The notes: generated by a model from the letters alone, not told the origin. 64,000 bases of DNA from Buchnera aphidicola (Aphis glycines) (GCF_001280225.1 NZ_CP009253.1:186001-250000), one strand, 5' to 3'. Positions 32,801-43,297 are shown, counted from the stretch's first letter. Made by a program: numbers and translations.

Positions 32801-32819
32801 AAGTAAATATTGACATTAA

Positions 32820-33482
32820 CTAGTATAATTTAGTTAGATAATTTTTTTTGAAAATTGATTTTTTATAATTCTTGCGTTTATATTTATTAAATAAATATGT
32901 ATAAAAATAGTTTAAATAATGAACATATATATCCAGCATTCTCATATTTTTGTTGTTATTTAAAATAATATCATCTGCAATCAAAATTCTTTTCTTTCTA
33001 TCAGTTTGTTGGTAAATTATTTTTTGCGCTTGATATAAACTAATTTCATCTCTTATCATTATACGTTTTATTTGAGTTTTTACAGGTGTATCAACTACAA
33101 GAATTCGATCTGCTATTTTATCGAGTTTTTTTTCAATTAGCAATGGTACAACCCATAAACACCAAATTGAATTTGATGATCGTATTTGTTTTTTACTTTC
33201 TTTATAAATTTCTGGAATTAACATATTTTCTAACCATAATTTATTTTGTTTATCATTGAAAATATATTTTCTAAGTAATTTTCGATTTATTGATTGATTT
33301 GAATTTAATATGTTATTTCCAAATTTTTTTTTAATAGAGTGAAATATTTTTATGTTTTTTTCTATTATTTTTTTTCCGATAATGTCGGTATCAATAATGT
33401 TTATACCTATTTTTTTAAAACTATTAGAAATAGTAGTTTTTCCGCTACCAATACCTCCAGTAAGTGCTACAATATAAGTCAT
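32820..33482 (-). CDS. coaE: Dephospho-CoA kinase
   Basis: CoaE phosphorylates dephospho-CoA, the final step of coenzyme A synthesis. The P-loop is ALTGGIGSGKTTISN at the N terminus; the DIIGKKI region and the lid-like VVDTPVKTQIKRIMIRD follow, with DDIILNNN matching the family end. It has 220 residues against 206 in E. coli because of an extra Lys/Tyr-rich C-terminal tail that looks unconserved and runs to the edge of the mutT relic. It is divergent from guaC. Confidence 0.94.
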   Translation of the reverse strand: MTYIVALTGGIGSGKTTISNSFKKIGINIIDTDIIGKKIIEKNIKIFHSIKKKFGNNILNSNQSINRKLLRKYIFNDKQNKLWLENMLIPEIYKESKKQIRSSNSIWCLWVVPLLIEKKLDKIADRILVVDTPVKTQIKRIMIRDEISLYQAQKIIYQQTDRKKRILIADDIILNNNKNMRMLDIYVHYLNYFYTYLFNKYKRKNYKKSIFKKNYLTKLY

Positions 33483-33624
33483 AATTATTTTTTATTTAAA
33501 TGTTCTTGAGCATATGAAATATTCGTTATTTTAATTAAAATATATAATATTTCAATCATAATATTCAATATTTTAAAAATATTATTTTATATGTTTTATG
33601 TATGGATTGTAGGAAACTAATTAA

Positions 33625-34674
33625 ATGCGCATAGAAGAAGACATTAAACTAGGTTTTAAAGATGTTTTAATTAGACCTAAGCGGTCTATTTTAAAAAGTC
33701 GTTCTGAAGTTAATCTTATCCGATCTTTTACTTTTAAGTATTCGTGTCATCAATGGTCTGGTATTCCAATCATTGCTGCAAATATGGATACAATTGGAAC
33801 ATTTGAAATGGCTTTGTCTTTATCAAGTTTTAATATTTTAACTGCGATACATAAATATTATTCTTTTGATGAATGGAAAGTGTTTATTAACAAATCGACA
33901 GAGAAAACATTGGAACATGTTATTGTATCAATCGGAACATCTGATTTAGATTTTTTAAAAATTCAAAAAATTTTATCATTATCTTCTAAATTAAAATATA
34001 TTTGTATTGATGTTGCTAATGGTTATTCCGAATGTTTTGTTTCTTTTTTAAAAAAAGTAAGAGATTCATATCCTAATGCAATTATTTGCGCTGGAAATGT
34101 GGTTACTGGCGAAATGGTTGAAGAATTAATTTTATCTGGAGCTGATATAGTTAAAGTTGGTATTGGACCAGGCTCAGTTTGTACTACAAGAGTTAAAACA
34201 GGTGTAGGTTATCCTCAACTTTCGGCTATTATAGAGTGTGCAGATGCTGCGCATGGACTAAATGGTCAAATTATTAGTGATGGTGGATGTATTGTTTCTG
34301 GTGATATTGCAAAAGCTTTTGGGGGCGGATCAGATTTTGTAATGTTGGGGGGTATGTTATCAGGGCATTATGAGTGTTCAGGAAAAATTATTAAAGAACA
34401 TTCAAAAAAATTCATGTTATTTTATGGTATGAGTTCTTCTTCAGCAATGCAACGTTATTCAGGTCAGATCAAAGGCTATCGTGCCTCAGAAGGTAAAATA
34501 GTGAAAATACCATTTCGGGGTAACGTCGATATAACCATGCAAGATATTTTAGGAGGTCTTCGATCCGCGTGTACTTATGTAGGTGCGCAAAAGTTAAAAG
34601 AGTTAACTAAAAGGACTACTTTTATAAGAGTGAATGAGCAAGAAAACCGTGTTTTTAATGATTTTACATATTGA
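33625..34674 (+). CDS. guaC: GMP reductase
   Basis: GuaC converts GMP to IMP with NADPH, allowing purine interconversion. The catalytic Cys loop is [22 protein letters not shown], with [31 protein letters not shown] and [17 protein letters not shown] following. It has 349 residues (E. coli 347). It is monocistronic and ends in an A/T-rich hairpin terminator. Confidence 0.96.
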   Translation: MRIEEDIKLGFKDVLIRPKRSILKSRSEVNLIRSFTFKYSCHQWSGIPIIAANMDTIGTFEMALSLSSFNILTAIHKYYSFDEWKVFINKSTEKTLEHVIVSIGTSDLDFLKIQKILSLSSKLKYICIDVANGYSECFVSFLKKVRDSYPNAIICAGNVVTGEMVEELILSGADIVKVGIGPGSVCTTRVKTGVGYPQLSAIIECADAAHGLNGQIISDGGCIVSGDIAKAFGGGSDFVMLGGMLSGHYECSGKIIKEHSKKFMLFYGMSSSSAMQRYSGQIKGYRASEGKIVKIPFRGNVDITMQDILGGLRSACTYVGAQKLKELTKRTTFIRVNEQENRVFNDFTY

Positions 34675-34708
34675 CATCTGTACGTCGTTTAAAGCATTTA
34701 AAGATAAT

Positions 34709-34753
34709 AAAATCAATAAAATTAATTATTTTGTAGTTGATTTTATTGATTTT
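34709..34753 (+). terminator. Terminator hairpin after guaC
   Basis: A perfect 14-bp stem (34709-34722 with 34740-34753, arm AAAATCAATAAAAT) has a 17-base loop and continues into a run of T. It follows the guaC stop by 35 bp and separates guaC from aceE. Confidence 0.75.
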
Positions 34754-34891
34754 TTTTATAAATTAATAATTTATGATTCATAAAAAATTTTTTTAAAAAT
34801 ATTTCATTATATCTGAAAGTAATAATTTATTTAATATTTCAAATTTAATTTAAATTTTATTATTTAAAATAATATATAAGGAACTTATACC

Positions 34892-37555
34892 ATGTCAGAA
34901 AATTTATATGATGACGTGGATCCAATTGAAACTAACGATTGGGTGCAATCAATTGAATCTGTTATTCAAAAAGAAGGTATTAGAAGAGCCCGTTTTTTAA
35001 TTGAAAAAATTTTAGAACAGTCTCAAATAAATAAATTAGATTTTTTTAAATGTTTTTTTACTAGTAATTATATTAACACTATAAATAAGCAAGATGAAAT
35101 TGAATATCCCGGGGATTTGATTCTGGAAAAAAAAATTCGTTCTGCTATTCGATGGAACGCTATTATGATGGTGCTACGCGCATCAAAAAAAAATTTAGAA
35201 TTAGGTGGTCATTTATCTTCTTTTCAATCATCTGCTACTATATATGAAGTTTGTTTCAATCATTTCTTTCGCGCTAAAAATAATTATGACGGAGGTGATT
35301 TAGTGTATTTCCAAGGTCATATTTCTCCCGGAATTTATGCGCGATCATTTTTAGAAGGACGTTTATCTGTAAAACAAATTGATAATTTCAGGCAAGAAGT
35401 TGATGGCAATGGATTATCTTCTTATCCTCATCCTAAATTAATGCCTAATTTTTGGCAATTTCCTACCGTTTCGATGGGTCTTGGTCCGTTATGTGCTATT
35501 TATCAAGCTAAATTTTTAAAATATCTTCATAATCGAGGTTTAAAAAATACTTCACAACAAACAGTTTATGCTTTTTTAGGTGATGGTGAAATGGATGAGC
35601 CAGAATCTAAAGGAGCTATATCTATTGCGGTTCGTGAAAAATTAGACAATTTAATTTTTATAATAAATTGCAATTTGCAAAGATTAGATGGACCAGTGAT
35701 AGGAAACGGTAAAATTGTAAATGAATTAGAAAGTTTTTTTTATGGAGCGGGATGGAAAGTAATTAAGGTAATTTGGGGTGGAAAATGGGATGTTTTATTA
35801 ACAAAAGATAAAACTGGAAAGTTAATTCAATTAATGAACGAAACAATAGATGGTGATTATCAAACATTTAAATCTAAAGATGGCGCCTATGTTAGAAAAC
35901 ATTTTTTTGGAAAGTATAAAGAAACATTAGAATTAGTTAAAAATATGACAGATGAAGAGATATGGAATTTGAATCGAGGAGGTCATGATCCTAAAAAAAT
36001 ATTTAATGCAATAGTCAAGGCGAAAGAAACAAAAGGAAAACCTACAGTTATTTTAGCGCATACTATAAAAGGTTATGGTATGGGTATAATTGCTGAAGGT
36101 AAAAATATTGCACATCAAATAAAGAAAATAAATATAAATGGAATTATACATATTAGAAATCGCTTTCATATTCCTATATCTGATAAAGAAGTAGAAAAAT
36201 TACCTTATATAATTTTTAAAAAAAATTCTAAAGAATATTCCTATATGCAGAATCAAAGAAAAAAATTAGGTGGTTATCTTCCTTTTCGGTTATCTAAATT
36301 CACTAAAGAATTAAATCTTCCAGATTTAATAGAATTTCAATCATTATTAGAAGAACAAAATAAACATATTTCTACTACAATAGCTTTTATTCGACTCTTG
36401 AATTTAATTTTAAAAAATGATTCTATTAAACATTTAATTGTACCTATTATTGCTGATGAAGCACGCACATTTGGAATGGAAGGTCTATTTAGAAAAATTG
36501 GAATTTATAGTCCTAATGGACAGAAATATACTCCTCAAGATCGTGAACAAGTAGCATATTATAAAGAAGAAAGACAAGGGCAAATATTACAAGAGGGAAT
36601 TAATGAATTAGGAGCTTCTGCATCCTGGCTTGCCGCCGCTACTTCTTATAGTACTAATGATTTTCCTATGATTCCTTTTTATATTTATTATTCAATATTC
36701 GGTTTTCAACGCATTGGTGATCTTTTTTGGGCTGCAGGTGATCAACAAGCAAGAGGTTTTCTAATTGGAGCTACATCTGGAAGAACAACTTTAAATGGTG
36801 AAGGTTTACAACATGAAGATGGTCATAGTCATATACAATCTTTAACAATACCGAATTGTATTTCTTATGATCCTGCTTTTGCTTATGAAGTTGCAGTTAT
36901 TATACAAGATGGATTACGGAGAATGTATGGACCTCTTCAAGAAAATATATATTATTATATTACCACAATAAATGAAAATTATTATATGCCAGCCATGCCT
37001 AAAGGAGTAGAGAAAGGAATTTGCAAAGGCATTTATAAATTAAAAACATTATATGCTACACAATTAAAAATACAATTAATGGGTTCTGGAGCTATTTTAC
37101 GTTGTATATGTGAAGCTGCTGAAATTTTATCTCATGATTATTCTATCACTGTTGATATTTATAGTGTGACGTCTTTTACCGAATTAGCTAGAGATGGAGA
37201 AGAATGTTTAAGATGGAATATGCTGCATCCAAAAAAAGAAAAGAAAATTGCTTATATAAAAAAGATTATGAATTCTTCTCCTGTTGTTGCAGCTACTGAT
37301 TATATGAAATTATTTGCAGAGCAAATACGTAATTATATTCCTTCAAAAGAGTATTATGTTTTAGGAACAGATGGTTTCGGTCGATCAGATAGCCGTCAAA
37401 AACTACGTAATCACTTTGAAGTCAGCGCTCATTATATAGTATTAGCTGCTTTAAGTTTATTGGTTAAATCAAATCAGATAGATCAACAGCTTGTAGAAGA
37501 TGCAATTATTAAATTTAATATCAATGCAGATAAAATTAATCCACGTTTAGCTTAA
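34892..37555 (+). CDS. aceE: Pyruvate dehydrogenase E1 component
   Basis: AceE decarboxylates pyruvate with thiamine diphosphate and acetylates the lipoyl group of AceF. It has 887 residues, the same as E. coli. The ThDP-binding motif is FLGDGEMDEPESKGAI through NCNLQRLDGPV; other conserved segments are FQGHISPGIYARSFLEGRL, IADEARTFGMEGLFRKIGIY and EDGHSHIQSLTIPNC. First gene of aceE-aceF-lpdA, 13 bp before aceF. No pdhR is present here, so repression by PdhR is presumably absent. Confidence 0.97.
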   Translation: MSENLYDDVDPIETNDWVQSIESVIQKEGIRRARFLIEKILEQSQINKLDFFKCFFTSNYINTINKQDEIEYPGDLILEKKIRSAIRWNAIMMVLRASKKNLELGGHLSSFQSSATIYEVCFNHFFRAKNNYDGGDLVYFQGHISPGIYARSFLEGRLSVKQIDNFRQEVDGNGLSSYPHPKLMPNFWQFPTVSMGLGPLCAIYQAKFLKYLHNRGLKNTSQQTVYAFLGDGEMDEPESKGAISIAVREKLDNLIFIINCNLQRLDGPVIGNGKIVNELESFFYGAGWKVIKVIWGGKWDVLLTKDKTGKLIQLMNETIDGDYQTFKSKDGAYVRKHFFGKYKETLELVKNMTDEEIWNLNRGGHDPKKIFNAIVKAKETKGKPTVILAHTIKGYGMGIIAEGKNIAHQIKKININGIIHIRNRFHIPISDKEVEKLPYIIFKKNSKEYSYMQNQRKKLGGYLPFRLSKFTKELNLPDLIEFQSLLEEQNKHISTTIAFIRLLNLILKNDSIKHLIVPIIADEARTFGMEGLFRKIGIYSPNGQKYTPQDREQVAYYKEERQGQILQEGINELGASASWLAAATSYSTNDFPMIPFYIYYSIFGFQRIGDLFWAAGDQQARGFLIGATSGRTTLNGEGLQHEDGHSHIQSLTIPNCISYDPAFAYEVAVIIQDGLRRMYGPLQENIYYYITTINENYYMPAMPKGVEKGICKGIYKLKTLYATQLKIQLMGSGAILRCICEAAEILSHDYSITVDIYSVTSFTELARDGEECLRWNMLHPKKEKKIAYIKKIMNSSPVVAATDYMKLFAEQIRNYIPSKEYYVLGTDGFGRSDSRQKLRNHFEVSAHYIVLAALSLLVKSNQIDQQLVEDAIIKFNINADKINPRLA

Positions 37556-37568
37556 GAGGTGAGATAAA

Positions 37569-38726
37569 GTGCATATTGAAGTTAAAATGCCTGATGTTGG
37601 TTTAGATCCAGTAGAAGTAATAGAAATCTTAGTTAAATTAGATGAACAGATACAAATAGAGCAAGGATTAATTACTGTTGAAGGTGATAAATCTTCTATA
37701 GAAATACCTTCTCCAATATCTGGAGTAGTGAAAAAAATAAATGTAAAAGTTGGAGATCAGGTTTCTACTGATTCAGTAATAATGATTTTTATGACACATC
37801 AAAAAAATTCTCATAGTCAAGAACAAGCAAGTGTCGATGTTAGTGAAATTAAAAAATCAACTATTAAAAAAAATGTAATACATGCAACACCTTCTGTAAG
37901 AAGATTAGCACGTGAATTAAATATTAATTTAAGTGATGTTTTAGGTTCAGGCAGAAAAAATAGAATTTTAAAAGACGATCTGAAATTATATACAAAAAAT
38001 ATTTCTCATAATAAATCTAAATTAAAAGTAGAACAACTTGAAATAAATTATTTACAAAAGAATATTGGAAATAATTTATCTAATAATTGGATAAATATAC
38101 CTCATGTTACTCAATTTGATGAGGTAAATATTACCGCATTAGAAGAATTTCGTCAAAATTATAATAACGAAGAATGCAAAAAAAATATTAATTATAAAAA
38201 TGTTACTATATTAATTTTTGTTATGAAAGCAGTGGCACATGCATTATTACGATTTCCAATTTTTAATAGTTCCTTATCTGTAGATAAAAAAACAATTATT
38301 TTTAAAAAATACATTAATATTGGCATCGTTGTAGATGTTAAAAATGGATTGCTTATTCCAGTGTTAAAAAATGTTGATAAAAAAAGTATTATTCATTTAT
38401 CATCTGAATTAACATTACTTTCGGATAAAGCTCGTCAAAATAAATTAGATCGATTAGATATGAAAGATAGTTGTTTCACAATTTCAAATTTAGGAAGTAT
38501 CGGAGGTTATTGGTTTACACCTATTATTAATTTTCCTGAAGTTGCAATTCTTGGAGTTTCAAGAGCAATAATTAAACCACTTTGGAATGGTAAAAGCTTT
38601 ATTCCATCTTTAACTTTACCTTTATCTCTATCTTATGATCATCGTATTATTAATGGAGCAGAAGCAGCTCATTTTATTTGTTTTTTGAAAAAATTATTAT
38701 CCGATATACGATATTTAATTATGTAA
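37569..38726 (+). CDS. aceF: Pyruvate dehydrogenase E2 (dihydrolipoyl acetyltransferase), short form
   Basis: AceF forms the core of pyruvate dehydrogenase and transfers acetyl to CoA. The start is GTG at 37569, with GAGGTGA at 37556-37562 placed 6 bases upstream. It has 385 residues against 630 in E. coli because only one lipoyl domain is present (lipoyl Lys41 in EGDKSSIEI) instead of three. A peripheral-subunit-binding domain follows (ATPSVRRLARELNINLSDVLGSG, about residues 105-130), then the catalytic domain. The catalytic motif reads DHRIING where the family has DHRxxDG, an Asp-to-Asn change. The Ala/Pro linkers of E. coli are replaced by Lys/Asn/Ser-rich sequence. Confidence 0.96.
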   Translation: MHIEVKMPDVGLDPVEVIEILVKLDEQIQIEQGLITVEGDKSSIEIPSPISGVVKKINVKVGDQVSTDSVIMIFMTHQKNSHSQEQASVDVSEIKKSTIKKNVIHATPSVRRLARELNINLSDVLGSGRKNRILKDDLKLYTKNISHNKSKLKVEQLEINYLQKNIGNNLSNNWINIPHVTQFDEVNITALEEFRQNYNNEECKKNINYKNVTILIFVMKAVAHALLRFPIFNSSLSVDKKTIIFKKYINIGIVVDVKNGLLIPVLKNVDKKSIIHLSSELTLLSDKARQNKLDRLDMKDSCFTISNLGSIGGYWFTPIINFPEVAILGVSRAIIKPLWNGKSFIPSLTLPLSLSYDHRIINGAEAAHFICFLKKLLSDIRYLIM

Positions 38727-38779
38727 TTATATATACATGAAGTATATTTTTATCAAATTCATTATCACAAGAGGTTTAT

Positions 38780-40204
38780 ATGCATCAAAAAATTCAAACA
38801 GAAGTAGTAGTAATCGGATCAGGACCTGCTGGATACTCTGCAGCTTTTAGATGTTCTGATTTGGGTTTAGATACAGTTTTGATAGAACGTCATGAAAAAT
38901 TAGGTGGTGTTTGTTTAAACGTGGGATGTATTCCTTCAAAATCTCTTTTACATATAGCTAAAATTATTCAAGGTGCAAAAGATTTATCTAGATCAGGAGT
39001 TTTTTTTAATAAACCTTCTATTGATATTAATAAAATCCAAGATTGGAAGACAAATATCATTAATACACTTACAACTAGTTTGTATAATATAAGTAAAAAA
39101 AGAAATATAAGATTCATTCAAGGTTTGGCTCATTTTGACAATGATCATAATATTATTGTAGAAAACAATGAGAATCAATTTGATATTTCTTTTAAACATT
39201 CTATCATTGCTACTGGTTCACACCCAATTAAAATACCTTCGTTACCAATGCAAGATCATAGAATCTGGAATTCTACAGATGCTTTATCATTGAAAAATAT
39301 TCCAGATCGTTTTTTGATTATAGGAGGAGGAATTATTGGCTTAGAAATGGCTACAATATATAGTGCATTAGGATCAAATGTAGACATTGTAGATCGTTTT
39401 GATACTTTCTTACCTTCAGTTGATAAAGATATTTCTGAAGTATATATCAAATCGATTCATAAGAGATTTAATTTATTTTTAAATACTCATATTACAAACG
39501 TCGAACCTAAAGAAAATGGTTTAATTACTTCTATGTTAATAAACAATATAAGTCGTGATATTCGATATGATAATATCCTAGTGGCCATAGGACGAAATCC
39601 TAATATTAAAAATTTAGCATTAAACAAAATTGGTGTAAAATTAAATGATTCTGGATTTATTGAAGTAAATAACCAATTAAAAACTAATATATCTAGCGTT
39701 TATGCTATTGGTGATGTTATAGGTTTTCCGATGTTAGCTCACAAAGCTATTCATCAGTCGCATATTGTTGCTGAAGTTATTGCTGGTAAAAATCATTATT
39801 ATGAACCTAAAGTTATACCATCTGTAGCCTATACTGATCCTGAAATTGCATGGGTTGGTTTAAATGAAAAAGATGCCATAAAATCTGAAATAGATTATGA
39901 AGCTTCTATTTTTCCTTGGAATTTTTCTGGAAGAGCAAATGCTTCGAATTGTACGACAGGTGTGACAAAGTTAATTTTTAATAAAACAAATAAACAACTC
40001 ATTGGAGGTGCTATAATAGGTGAAAATGCTGGCGAGTTAATTAATGAAATTACATTAGCAATTGAGATGGGATGTGATGCAGCAGATCTTTCCCTTACTA
40101 TTCATGCTCATCCGACTTTAAGTGAATCAATTTGTTTAGCATCAGAAATGTTTCAAGGTACAATAACAGATTTATTAAATTTCAAAAAAAATACTTTTAT
40201 ATAA
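38780..40204 (+). CDS. lpdA: Dihydrolipoyl dehydrogenase (E3)
   Basis: LpdA reoxidises dihydrolipoamide for pyruvate and 2-oxoglutarate dehydrogenases. The FAD site is VVVIGSGPAGYSAAFRC, the redox disulfide is GGVCLNVGCIPSKSL, the NAD site is LIIGGGIIGLEMATIYSALG, and the catalytic His-Glu pair is in HAHPTLSES. It has 474 residues, the same as E. coli. The gene ends 2 bp before the long inverted repeat shared with speD. Confidence 0.97.
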   Translation: MHQKIQTEVVVIGSGPAGYSAAFRCSDLGLDTVLIERHEKLGGVCLNVGCIPSKSLLHIAKIIQGAKDLSRSGVFFNKPSIDINKIQDWKTNIINTLTTSLYNISKKRNIRFIQGLAHFDNDHNIIVENNENQFDISFKHSIIATGSHPIKIPSLPMQDHRIWNSTDALSLKNIPDRFLIIGGGIIGLEMATIYSALGSNVDIVDRFDTFLPSVDKDISEVYIKSIHKRFNLFLNTHITNVEPKENGLITSMLINNISRDIRYDNILVAIGRNPNIKNLALNKIGVKLNDSGFIEVNNQLKTNISSVYAIGDVIGFPMLAHKAIHQSHIVAEVIAGKNHYYEPKVIPSVAYTDPEIAWVGLNEKDAIKSEIDYEASIFPWNFSGRANASNCTTGVTKLIFNKTNKQLIGGAIIGENAGELINEITLAIEMGCDAADLSLTIHAHPTLSESICLASEMFQGTITDLLNFKKNTFI

Positions 40205-40206
40205 TA

Positions 40207-40291
40207 TTTAATATAATTCTTTTAGAACAAGAAAAGATTATAGAAATCACATTTCTATAATCTTTTCTTGTTCTAAAAGAATTATATTAAA
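40207..40291. terminator. Very long perfect inverted repeat between lpdA and speD
   Basis: Bases 40207-40247 are the exact reverse complement of 40251-40291: a 41-bp perfect stem around a 3-base loop (CAC). It begins 2 bp after the lpdA stop and lies 36 bp before the convergent speD stop. By position it is a bidirectional intrinsic terminator, but it is far longer than needed and far longer than others in this window. Confidence 0.85.
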
Positions 40292-40327
40292 CATTAATTT
40301 TTTAGGGGTATATAAATGATATGAATT

Positions 40328-41134
40328 TTATATTAACCCTGTTACTGGAATATTTCTTCCGTAGTATATTTCTCTCATTTCCTTCCATAACAAATTTGCA
40401 ATATATGAATACTCTTTTTTAGATAAATCTTGAATACTAGTATTAAATAAATAATTTTGTAAATGAAATTCTCTTAATAACATTCGAGTATGAAAAATAT
40501 TTTCTTGATATACATTTACATCAACCATTTCATACATAGATTTAATATGATTAGACATGAAATTTTGAATAGAATTGATTTTATGATCAATAAAATGTTT
40601 GACTCCATCGATATCTCTAGTAAATCCTCTAACACGATATTCAATTGTTACTATATCTGATTCTAATTGATTGATAAGATAATTTAATGCATTCAGTGGA
40701 GATATGATACCACAAGTTGAAACTTCAATATCCGCTCGGAAAGTACAAATTCCACTTTGAGGATGACTTTCTGGATATGTATGAACACAAATATGACTTT
40801 TGTCTAAATGAGCTAAAACAGAAGATGAAATAATATTATTATTTTTTTTTGCAACATTGACTGTATCTAAATTTATCGGTTCCTCACATACTAATATAGT
40901 TACACTAGCGCCTTGTGGATCATAATCTTGATGAAATATATTTAGTACATTAGCACCAATAATTGAACATGTTTTTTTTAATATTTTTGTCAATCGGATA
41001 GCATTATATTGTTCATCAATATATGCAATATAGCTATTTCTTGAATTATTAGTATTTGCATAACAAATATCATAGATACAAAAACTTAGGCTTTTTGTTA
41101 AATTATTAAAGCCATATAATTTTAGTTTTTGCAA
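40328..41134 (-). CDS. speD: S-adenosylmethionine decarboxylase proenzyme
   Basis: SpeD makes decarboxylated S-adenosylmethionine, the aminopropyl donor for spermidine. It is a pyruvoyl enzyme that self-cleaves before a Ser; the site is visible as [15 protein letters not shown]. The [15 protein letters not shown] segment is typical of the E. coli-type enzyme. It has 268 residues (E. coli 264). It follows speE by 27 bp in a speE-speD operon on the minus strand. Confidence 0.95.
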   Translation of the reverse strand: MQKLKLYGFNNLTKSLSFCIYDICYANTNNSRNSYIAYIDEQYNAIRLTKILKKTCSIIGANVLNIFHQDYDPQGASVTILVCEEPINLDTVNVAKKNNNIISSSVLAHLDKSHICVHTYPESHPQSGICTFRADIEVSTCGIISPLNALNYLINQLESDIVTIEYRVRGFTRDIDGVKHFIDHKINSIQNFMSNHIKSMYEMVDVNVYQENIFHTRMLLREFHLQNYLFNTSIQDLSKKEYSYIANLLWKEMREIYYGRNIPVTGLI

Positions 41135-41161
41135 TTTAATTACTCTCCTATGAAAGTATTT

Positions 41162-42022
41162 CTAACTTTCATCTAATGTATTGATTATATATTGAGGTAA
41201 AACAAAACTGCTTATATGTATATTAGGATTGTAATAATTAAAAATTAATTTTGTTTTTTTTACACGAAATTTTAATATTTCAAGGTCCATTGAACGTAGT
41301 TCTGTGTTGTCGGATCCCCATGCAAAAATCATTACTCCCCCATAATAACTAGGAATTGCTGCTTGATAAAAATAAACATCGTAAAAACATTTTTTTAAAT
41401 TTTTATAAGTTGAGATAATTTCATTTTTTTGAAAAAAAGGAATACCGTTTTGTGATACAAAAATTCCATTATTTTTAAGAATTTTTTTACAATATAAATA
41501 GAACTCTGGAATAAACAAGTTTTTTCCAGATCCAATTGGGTCAGTTGAATCGGATATAATTACATCAAACTTATTATTAGTTTTTTTTACGAAAGACAGT
41601 CCATCATCAATAATTAGTTTCAAACGAGGGTCTTCGTACGCATTATTACTGTGTTTTGGAAAATATTTTTTACATAAATTAATAATGTTAATGTCAATTT
41701 CTACCATAGTGATGTTTTTAATGTTTTTATGCTTGCATATTTCTCTTAATATACCTCCATCACCTCCTCCTATTATTAATATGTCTTTTATATTTCCATG
41801 AGAAAATATAGGAACATGACTTAACATTTCATGATATATAAATTCATCTTTTTCTGTTGTTTGGACAATATCATCTATAGTCATTATGTTGCCCATGACT
41901 GCATTATTAAATATTTTAATATCATGGTATTTGTTTTTTTTTTGATATAAAATTGTATCAATTAAAAAATATTGCCCAAGATGACGATGAAGTTTTTCAT
42001 GCCATATTTTTTTATTAATCAT
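41162..42022 (-). CDS. speE: Spermidine synthase
   Basis: SpeE transfers the aminopropyl group to putrescine to form spermidine. The motifs QTTEKDEFIYHEMLSHVP, LIIGGGDGGILREICKH and VIISDSTDPIGSG are intact. I choose the ATG at 42022 (MINKKIWHEKLHRHLGQYFL), which fits the family N terminus and gives 286 residues (E. coli 288); AAAGG lies about 10 bases upstream. An in-frame ATG at 42043 would add seven residues and has no ribosome site. Putrescine synthesis genes are not in this window. Confidence 0.94.
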   Translation of the reverse strand: MINKKIWHEKLHRHLGQYFLIDTILYQKKNKYHDIKIFNNAVMGNIMTIDDIVQTTEKDEFIYHEMLSHVPIFSHGNIKDILIIGGGDGGILREICKHKNIKNITMVEIDINIINLCKKYFPKHSNNAYEDPRLKLIIDDGLSFVKKTNNKFDVIISDSTDPIGSGKNLFIPEFYLYCKKILKNNGIFVSQNGIPFFQKNEIISTYKNLKKCFYDVYFYQAAIPSYYGGVMIFAWGSDNTELRSMDLEILKFRVKKTKLIFNYYNPNIHISSFVLPQYIINTLDES

Positions 42023-42211
42023 GGTATTTTTACCTTTAAACATATTAATAAGAAATTTTTTAGTAATTGATTTTAAGTGTATTGAAATAATAGAATTTAT
42101 TTTTAGATTTTTAAAAGAAGGATAATGATTTTTTAAATATTTGCATAATTAATATTTAAAAATATTTTAATTTAGTAAAGATTATCAAAAATATTAAAAT
42201 AATGCTATTAT

Positions 42212-42928
42212 TTATTCAACAGATTTATATAATTGTATATTTTTTAATATTAATTGCACTAAATTAAAAGATCGCAATGATGCAAGAGATATATTTTGTT
42301 TAAAATTTACTGTAGCTTTTGTATCAGATAAGTCAGATATTGATTTTATAACAATTAATGGAATGTTAAATTGATAACATACTTGAGCTATTGCTGTAGA
42401 TTCCATTTCCACTGCGATGGCATGAGAAAATTGAGATTTCAATTTCTCAATGGAATCTTTTCCTCTGATAAATGAATCTCCAGTAATCATTAGTCCTGTA
42501 AAAAATTGTATTTCATATTTTTTAGCAGTCTCTATAAGTATTTGATATAAATATTTGTTTATTTTAAAGTCTTTTGGATATTGAGGTATTTGACCTCGAG
42601 AATATCCAAAGCTTATTAAATTTACATCATAATAACATAATTTTTTAGGAATAATAATATCTCCTATTTTTATGTTAGGATCTAAACTACCCGCTGAACC
42701 ACTGTTAATAATAATGTTGATTTGAAACGTGTTTATAAGTATCGTTGCTGCAATACTAGCTGAAACTTTGCCAATACCTGATTTTATTAAAAAAATATTA
42801 TTTTTTTTAAATTTTCCTATGTAAATTTTAAATTGTCCAATTTGTTTTATTTCTTGATGATGTATAATCCTTTTAAATATTTTTATTTCTTTATTTATAG
42901 CGCCAATAATTCCAATATTTATATTCAT
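42212..42928 (-). CDS. mtn: 5'-methylthioadenosine/S-adenosylhomocysteine nucleosidase
   Basis: Mtn (Pfs) cleaves methylthioadenosine, the by-product of SpeE, and S-adenosylhomocysteine, so it is functionally tied to the adjacent speED genes. Conserved segments are IGIIGAINKEIKI, INSGSAGSLDPNIKIGDIII, GDSFI and AVEMESTAIAQVCYQFNIP, with ISDLSD near the end. It has 238 residues (E. coli 232). It follows erpA by 24 bp on the same strand. Confidence 0.95.
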   Translation of the reverse strand: MNINIGIIGAINKEIKIFKRIIHHQEIKQIGQFKIYIGKFKKNNIFLIKSGIGKVSASIAATILINTFQINIIINSGSAGSLDPNIKIGDIIIPKKLCYYDVNLISFGYSRGQIPQYPKDFKINKYLYQILIETAKKYEIQFFTGLMITGDSFIRGKDSIEKLKSQFSHAIAVEMESTAIAQVCYQFNIPLIVIKSISDLSDTKATVNFKQNISLASLRSFNLVQLILKNIQLYKSVE

Positions 42929-42952
42929 GTTTATTAATTTTTATTATTTTTT

Positions 42953-43297
42953 TTAGATATTAAATGATGCTCCGCATCCACATGTGTTTTTCGCATTTGG
43001 ATTATATACTATAAATTTTGATCCTTCTAAATTTTCTATATAATCTATTTTTCCACCATCTAAATACTGAAGGCTAATAGGATCTATAATCAAATAAACA
43101 TCTTCTTTTTGAATTACTATGTCATCTTTATTTATTTTTTCTTCAAAAATAAATTGATATGTAAAACCACTGCATCCACCACCAAGAATGTATATTCTTA
43201 GTTTTAAATTTTTATTTTTTTTTATCAAAGTAAAATTTTTAATTTTTTTAACAGCATTGTTTGTTAATTGAATATGATGATTAATAATACTTTTCAC
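42953..43297 (-). CDS. erpA: Iron-sulfur cluster insertion protein ErpA
   Basis: ErpA is an A-type carrier that delivers iron-sulfur clusters to target proteins. The three cluster cysteines are seen in [12 protein letters not shown] and TCGCGASF. It has 114 residues, the same as E. coli. It lies downstream of the ftsZ terminator, the position of yadR in E. coli after large deletions of intervening genes. Confidence 0.95.
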   Translation of the reverse strand: MKSIINHHIQLTNNAVKKIKNFTLIKKNKNLKLRIYILGGGCSGFTYQFIFEEKINKDDIVIQKEDVYLIIDPISLQYLDGGKIDYIENLEGSKFIVYNPNAKNTCGCGASFNI

